DNA from: Pseudomonadota bacterium | GTDB taxonomy: Bacteria > Pseudomonadota > Gammaproteobacteria > Xanthomonadales > Rhodanobacteraceae | DNA: 7,004 nt | Reading direction: 5' to 3' | Assembly: GCA_021777635.1 (NCBI GenBank) | Contig: JAJYDI010000102.1 | Coordinates: 1-7,004, forward strand | Part shown: one piece after another, positions 1 through 7,004 of the stretch | How the letters are laid out: the number at the start of each line of letters is the position of its first letter | Numbering within the stretch: position 1 is the first letter of the stretch | Notes under the pieces: model-generated | What the model saw: the letters and a program-made list of their open reading frames with translations, nothing else | What the model was told of the DNA's origin: nothing | Database searches by the model: none | Program-made: the position numbers and the translations under genes

Positions 1-1
1 C

Positions 2-2079
<2,078 letters not shown>

Positions 2080-2083
<4 letters not shown>

Positions 2084-2552
2084 AGCGAGCCCCGTTGACC
2101 CAGCGCGGCGCCGAACGCCTGCGCGCCGAACTCGAGCGTCTCAAGGGCGTCGAGCGCCCGCGCGTGATCCACGCCATCGCCGAGGCGCGTGCGCACGGCG
2201 ACCTCAAGGAGAACGCCGAATACCACGCCGCCCGCGACCAGCAGGGCTTCATCGAGGGCCGCATCAAGGAGCTCGAGGCGGCGCTGTCCTATGCCGAGGT
2301 GATCGACATTTCGCGGCTGGGCGCCGGGTCGCGGATCGTGTTCGGCGCCACCGTCGAACTCGAGGACGAGACCAGCGGCGACCGCGTCACCTACCAGATC
2401 GTCGGCGACCTCGAGGCCGACATCAAGCAGGGGCTAATCGCGGTGTCGTCGCCGTTCGCGCGCGCGTTGATCGGCAAGAGCGAGGGCGACAGCTTCGAGT
2501 TCCGTGCACCCAACGGCGTGAAGAACTACGAGATCGTCGGCGTCCGCTACGC

Positions 2553-2556
<4 letters not shown>
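2080..2556 (+). CDS. greA: Transcription elongation factor GreA
   Basis: GreA enters the secondary channel of backtracked RNA polymerase and stimulates cleavage of the extruded RNA 3' end so that elongation resumes. The 158-residue product is the full family length (E. coli 158). Residues 1-75 form the antiparallel coiled coil, with the tip motif [10 protein letters not shown] placing the acidic pair at Asp41 and Glu44, the same numbering as E. coli. Residues 80-158 are the FKBP-like C-terminal domain, with [39 protein letters not shown] and the end [19 protein letters not shown]. The ATG start is fixed by family alignment, the AGGAG at 2067-2071 and the 4-base overlap with the carB stop. The stop overlaps the next gene's GTG. 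GreA is preferred over GreB because of the acidic tip context and close similarity to E. coli GreA along the whole length. Nothing looks altered or missing. Confidence 0.98.
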
Positions 2557-4450
<1,894 letters not shown>

Positions 4451-4454
<4 letters not shown>

Positions 4455-4478
4455 CCGTGCCCTCGGGACCGCTAGGCT
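4451..4478 (+). promoter_or_regulatory. Candidate sigma-70 promoter for leaderless rpfE(-recJ) transcription
   Basis: TTGACC at 4451-4456 (five of six match the -35 consensus) is followed after 16 bases by TAGGCT at 4473-4478 (T, A and final T of the -10 consensus). The TGA in TTGACC is also the stop codon of the ABC-F gene. A start site 6-8 bases after the -10 falls at 4484-4486, which is the rpfE ATG (4485) itself. The 30-base gap holds no convincing Shine-Dalgarno. The -10 match is modest and the spacer one base short of the optimum, so this is a prediction. Confidence 0.42.
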
Positions 4479-4484
4479 GACCGC

Positions 4485-5399
4485 ATGGCCACGCTGCATG
4501 TGCTGCTCCCGGTCCTGAGCCGTTGCCCTGACGATCCGCTGCTGCGCGAGTGGCTGCGGCGCGGTGATCGCCTGCCCGCGGCCATGCCGGGCCGCGAGTC
4601 CGTCTTGCGCGCTGCGTTCGAATGGCCGGACCAGGCGCTGCCCGCCGCCGCGTTGACGCGCGAGGCACTGGCCGGCGATGCCGGCGATACCCCCTGGCTG
4701 TGCGCCGATCCCGCGCATGTGCAGCCGGACCTGGCCGGCGCGCGCATGCTCGCCTGCGGCAGTCTCGATCTCGATGCCGGCGAGGCGGCCGAACTGGCGG
4801 CGCCGCTGCGTCCGCTGTTCGGCGATCAGGGCCTGCTGCTGGAGCTGACCGAGCCGGCGCGCTGGCACCTGCGCCTGCAGCGGGGCACGCCGGTGCCGGA
4901 CTTCGATCCGCCCGCCGCAGTGCTCGGTGCCGACCTGCTGGCGCACCTGCCCGCAGGCCCCGATGGGCGCCGCTGGCGCGCCCTGTTCAACGAGGCGCAG
5001 GTGATCCTGCATCAGCATCCACGCAACGCGCAGCGGCGCGCGGCGGGCCGCGCGACCGTCAACTGCATCTGGCTGTGGGGCGGCGGAGTGCTTCCGGACT
5101 GGGTGCGCAGCACGCGGACGCATGTCGTCAGCGAGGATCCGCTGCTGCGGGCGCTGGCGCGCCGCGCCGGCGTCCTGCGGGTACCCGATGTGAGCGCTTT
5201 GCTGGAGCTGCCGCGCGATGCGCACGGTCTGCTGGATCTCGCGACGGTCGAAGCGACCCGCATCGCGACCGCGCTGGCCGCCGGCGAGGACGCGCTGCGG
5301 CGCGGCCGCATCGACACGATCGACCTCGCGTCCGACGATGGCTCCCGTGCGCGCGTGCGGCACTGGCACCGCTGGCGTTTCTGGCGGCGCGCGTCCTGA
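4485..5399 (+). CDS. rpfE: RpfE-family protein (often annotated as phosphoglycerate mutase)
   Basis: The 304-residue cytoplasmic-looking protein has no signal peptide or membrane segment. I recognise it as the RpfE family, named from the Xanthomonas rpf locus, where mutation alters extracellular enzyme and polysaccharide production. Members typically sit directly upstream of recJ, as here. Visible landmarks are an N-terminal MATLHVLLPVLSR strand, LCADPAHVQPDLAGARM at about residues 72-88, GDQGLLLELTEPARWHLRL near 113-131, NEAQVILHQHPRN near 168-180 and the hallmark VNCIWLWGGGVLP at 192-204. Databases often call such proteins phosphoglycerate mutases. I see no obvious metal-binding or phosphoserine/phosphohistidine catalytic signature, so that activity is unsupported, and the biochemical function is unknown. 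The ATG at 4485 is the best start, 30 bases after the ABC-F stop. It lacks a good Shine-Dalgarno sequence, and the region may be leaderless. The stop overlaps the recJ start by one base. The C terminus is strongly basic and aromatic (RVRHWHRWRFWRRAS). Confidence 0.85.
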   Translation: MATLHVLLPVLSRCPDDPLLREWLRRGDRLPAAMPGRESVLRAAFEWPDQALPAAALTREALAGDAGDTPWLCADPAHVQPDLAGARMLACGSLDLDAGEAAELAAPLRPLFGDQGLLLELTEPARWHLRLQRGTPVPDFDPPAAVLGADLLAHLPAGPDGRRWRALFNEAQVILHQHPRNAQRRAAGRATVNCIWLWGGGVLPDWVRSTRTHVVSEDPLLRALARRAGVLRVPDVSALLELPRDAHGLLDLATVEATRIATALAAGEDALRRGRIDTIDLASDDGSRARVRHWHRWRFWRRAS

Positions 5400-7004
5400 T
5401 GCCGACACTGACCCTGCGACGGCGTCCGCTGCCGCTGCCGCCGCCGACGACGGCGTGGCCGGTCGGCGTGCCTGCGGCCTTGCAGCGCGTCTATGCCGCG
5501 CGCGGCATCACCGACGCGGCCGCCGTCGAACACCGCCTGGCTCGTCTGCTGCCGCCGCAGGCGCTGGGCGGAATCGATGCGGCGGTGGCGCTGCTGGCCG
5601 ACGCCATCGCGGCAGACGCCGACATCCTGATCGCCGGCGACTACGACTGCGACGGCGCCACCGGCGTCGCCGTCGGCGTGCGCGGCCTGCGCCTGCTGGG
5701 CGCGCGCCGCGTGCGCTACGCGGTGCCGCATCGCAGGGTGCACGGTTACGGCTTGACTCCGGCGCTGGTCGCCAGCCTGGCGCCGCTGCCGGACCTGATC
5801 GTCACCGTCGACAACGGCATCGCCAGCCACGCCGGCATCATTGCGGCGCGCGCGGGTGGCGCGCGCGTGATCGTCACCGATCACCACCTGCCCGGACCGA
5901 CGCTCCCCGTCGCCGACGCGATCGTCAACCCGAACCTGCCGGGCGATGCCTTTCCCAGCAAGGCGCTGGCTGGCGTCGGCGTGATGTTCTACCTGCTGCT
6001 GGCGCTGCGCGCCGCGTTGCGCCAGCGCGGCGCGTGGGCGGGGCAGGGTGAGCCCGATCTGACCGAACTGCTCGACCGGGTGGCGCTGGGCACGGTCGCC
6101 GACCTGGTGCCGCTGGACTACAACAATCGGGTGCTGGTCGAGGCCGGCCTGCGACGGATCCGCGGCGGACGGGCCTGCGCCGGCATCGGCGCGCTGATCG
6201 ACGTCGCCGGACGCCGCGCGGCGACGCTGACCGCGACCGACCTCGGCTTCGCGCTGGCGCCGCGCATCAATGCCGCCGGGCGCATGGAAGACATGCGCCT
6301 TGGCATCGAATGCCTGCTCGGTGACGATCCCGGCGTCGCGCGCGAGCAGGCCGCGCACCTGCACGCGATCAACGCCGAGCGTCGCGAGGTGCAGGCCGCC
6401 ATGGTGGCGGACGCCGAGGTGATGACGGCGGTCGCCATGATCGGGGACGGCGTTGCGGGCGTCCCGGATGGACTGCCATCGGTCACCCTTGGAGGACTTC
6501 CTGCGGTCGTCCCCCAGGGACCTCCTTCGGTCGTCGGGGTCGCCCTGTTCGATCCGGCCTGGCACGCCGGCGTGGTCGGCCTGGTGGCATCGAAGCTCAA
6601 GGAGTCGCTACACCGCCCGGTGGTCGCGTTCGCACCGGCCGGCGACGGCAGCGACGAGCTGCGCGGCTCGGCGCGCTCGATTCCCGGCTTCCACGTGCGC
6701 GACGCGCTGGCGACGGTGGACGCGCGCCATCCCGGCCTGATCCGGCGCTTCGGCGGTCACGCGATGGCGGCCGGCCTGAGCCTGCGCGCAGCCGATTTCG
6801 CGCGCTTCGCGCACGCCTTCGATGCCGTGGCGCGCGGCCTGCTGAGCGACGAGGCGCTGCAGCCCGTGCTGTGGACCGACGGCGCATTGCAAGACGGCGA
6901 GTTCAGCCTCGAACTGGCGCGCGCGCTGCGCGACGGCGGCCCGTGGGGGCAGGGTTTCCCCGAGCCGCTGTTCGACAACGTGTTCGAGCGGTGGGCCTGG
7001 CGGC
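5399..7004 (+). CDS. recJ: Single-stranded-DNA-specific exonuclease RecJ (3' truncated by window edge)
   Basis: RecJ is a processive 5'-3' exonuclease on single-stranded DNA, acting in RecF-pathway recombination, base-excision and mismatch repair. The frame is open from the ATG at 5399 to the window edge, 535 codons with no stop. E. coli RecJ has 577 residues, so roughly the last tenth is missing. The start is a 1-base overlap (TGATG) with rpfE, with no strong Shine-Dalgarno, so it is probably coupled. A short proline-rich N terminus precedes the DHH domain: GDYDCDGATG (Asp81, Asp83, Asp85), VTVDNGI, TDHHLPG (Asp161-His162-His163), VNPN, SKALAGVGV, GTVADLVPLD and LAPRINAAGRM. These are the expected Mn2+ ligand motifs. 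The DHHA1 domain follows with LFDPAWHAGVVGLVASKLKE (about 383-402), GSARSIPGFHVRDAL and FGGHAMAAG (GGH at 452-454). The beginning of the OB-fold region, GGPWGQGFPEPLFDN, is at the edge. The unusual part is residues 350-381 between the two domains, a tandem-repeat insert. It keeps the frame, so the gene appears functional. Confidence 0.97.
   Translation, partial: MPTLTLRRRPLPLPPPTTAWPVGVPAALQRVYAARGITDAAAVEHRLARLLPPQALGGIDAAVALLADAIAADADILIAGDYDCDGATGVAVGVRGLRLLGARRVRYAVPHRRVHGYGLTPALVASLAPLPDLIVTVDNGIASHAGIIAARAGGARVIVTDHHLPGPTLPVADAIVNPNLPGDAFPSKALAGVGVMFYLLLALRAALRQRGAWAGQGEPDLTELLDRVALGTVADLVPLDYNNRVLVEAGLRRIRGGRACAGIGALIDVAGRRAATLTATDLGFALAPRINAAGRMEDMRLGIECLLGDDPGVAREQAAHLHAINAERREVQAAMVADAEVMTAVAMIGDGVAGVPDGLPSVTLGGLPAVVPQGPPSVVGVALFDPAWHAGVVGLVASKLKESLHRPVVAFAPAGDGSDELRGSARSIPGFHVRDALATVDARHPGLIRRFGGHAMAAGLSLRAADFARFAHAFDAVARGLLSDEALQPVLWTDGALQDGEFSLELARALRDGGPWGQGFPEPLFDNVFERWAWR
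6467..6480. repeat. Small perfect inverted repeat in recJ (GATGG/CCATC)
   Basis: GATGG (6467-6471) and CCATC (6476-6480) are reverse complements around a 4-base ACTG loop. Flanking bases extend it imperfectly (CCG before, CGG overlapping the right arm, with a bulge). It lies at the junction of the weak unit and the first clear 24-base unit. It could be chance alone, but it sits with two more hairpins in the same 70 bases. Confidence 0.5.
6509..6532. repeat. Two adjacent inverted repeats in recJ
   Basis: GTCCC (6509-6513) and GGGAC (6517-6521) pair around CCA. Then GACC (6519-6522) and GGTC (6529-6532) pair around TCCTTC. The two stems share bases and would compete. They arise from the 24-base units, whose core GGAC...GGTC is partly self-complementary, giving the array a REP-like palindromic character. 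Confidence 0.5.

Larger units (their letters stand above)
6446..6541 (+). repeat. In-frame 24-base tandem repeat array in the recJ interdomain linker
   Basis: Three consecutive 24-base units start at 6470, 6494 and 6518. All share GGAC-N2-CC-N2-CGGTC at exactly 24-base spacing. Units 2 and 3 agree at 16 of their first 18 bases; units 1 and 2 agree at 14 of 24. The stretch 6446-6469 shares its second half with unit 2 (TGCGG-CGTCCC) and may be a decayed fourth unit. In the recJ frame they encode DGVAGVPD (weak), GLPSVTLG, GLPAVVPQ and GPPSVVGV, a Gly/Pro/Val-rich 8-residue period. Units 1-3 use GGA four times, CCT three times, CTT twice and CCA once, codons that are scarce elsewhere in the window. 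Confidence 0.85.

Noticed and set aside
4457..4470. Possible terminator hairpin (CCCTCGGG) in the yheS-rpfE gap
   Set aside because: The stem is 3 base pairs with a 2-base loop and no T-tract follows, so it cannot act as an intrinsic terminator.
6446..6541. CRISPR-like array in recJ
   Set aside because: The units are contiguous with no spacers, imperfect, and translated in frame. They are a tandem coding repeat.
5012..6565. A 517-codon open frame on the - strand across rpfE and recJ
   Set aside because: It lies opposite conserved RpfE and RecJ motifs, is Arg/Gln/Asp-rich without domains, and is explained by GC-driven lack of stops.

Overview
The window is a compact, fully coding stretch of a very GC-rich genome, around 70% by eye. 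All five genes lie on the + strand in the order carB (5' end missing), greA, an ABC-F ATPase gene of the YheS type, rpfE, recJ (3' end missing). Strong G/C bias at third codon positions, the protein sequences and an rpfE-family gene directly upstream of recJ point to a gammaproteobacterium of the Xanthomonadales (Xanthomonadaceae/Lysobacteraceae or a close relative). The family-level placement is inference.

Layout. Positions 1-2083 hold the last two thirds of the large subunit of carbamoyl-phosphate synthase. greA follows with a 4-base ATGA overlap and a good Shine-Dalgarno sequence inside carB. The ABC-F gene starts at a GTG with a 4-base GTGA overlap. After the only intergenic gap, 30 bases, comes rpfE. 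recJ starts with a 1-base overlap (TGATG) and runs off the right edge. There is no RNA gene, insertion sequence, CRISPR array, integrase or convincing terminator, and no gene-free stretch above 30 bases.

The genes look like one housekeeping transcription unit. It combines arginine/pyrimidine precursor synthesis (CarB), rescue of backtracked RNA polymerase (GreA), ribosome-associated ABC-F activity (YheS), a poorly understood protein named from the Xanthomonas rpf virulence-regulation locus (RpfE), and single-strand DNA exonuclease repair (RecJ). The gap before rpfE holds a promoter-like sequence placed so that a transcript would begin at or next to the rpfE ATG, which would give a leaderless mRNA for rpfE-recJ.

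The most unusual signal is inside recJ. Between the DHH and DHHA1 domains there is an in-frame array of three 24-base imperfect tandem repeats, possibly with a decayed fourth. It is rich in codons rare elsewhere in the window and in small inverted repeats. It encodes an 8-residue period, Gly-(Leu/Pro)-Pro-(Ser/Ala)-Val-..., and makes this linker about 24 residues longer than in E. coli RecJ as recalled. I see no undescribed multi-gene system; the rest is conserved core genome.
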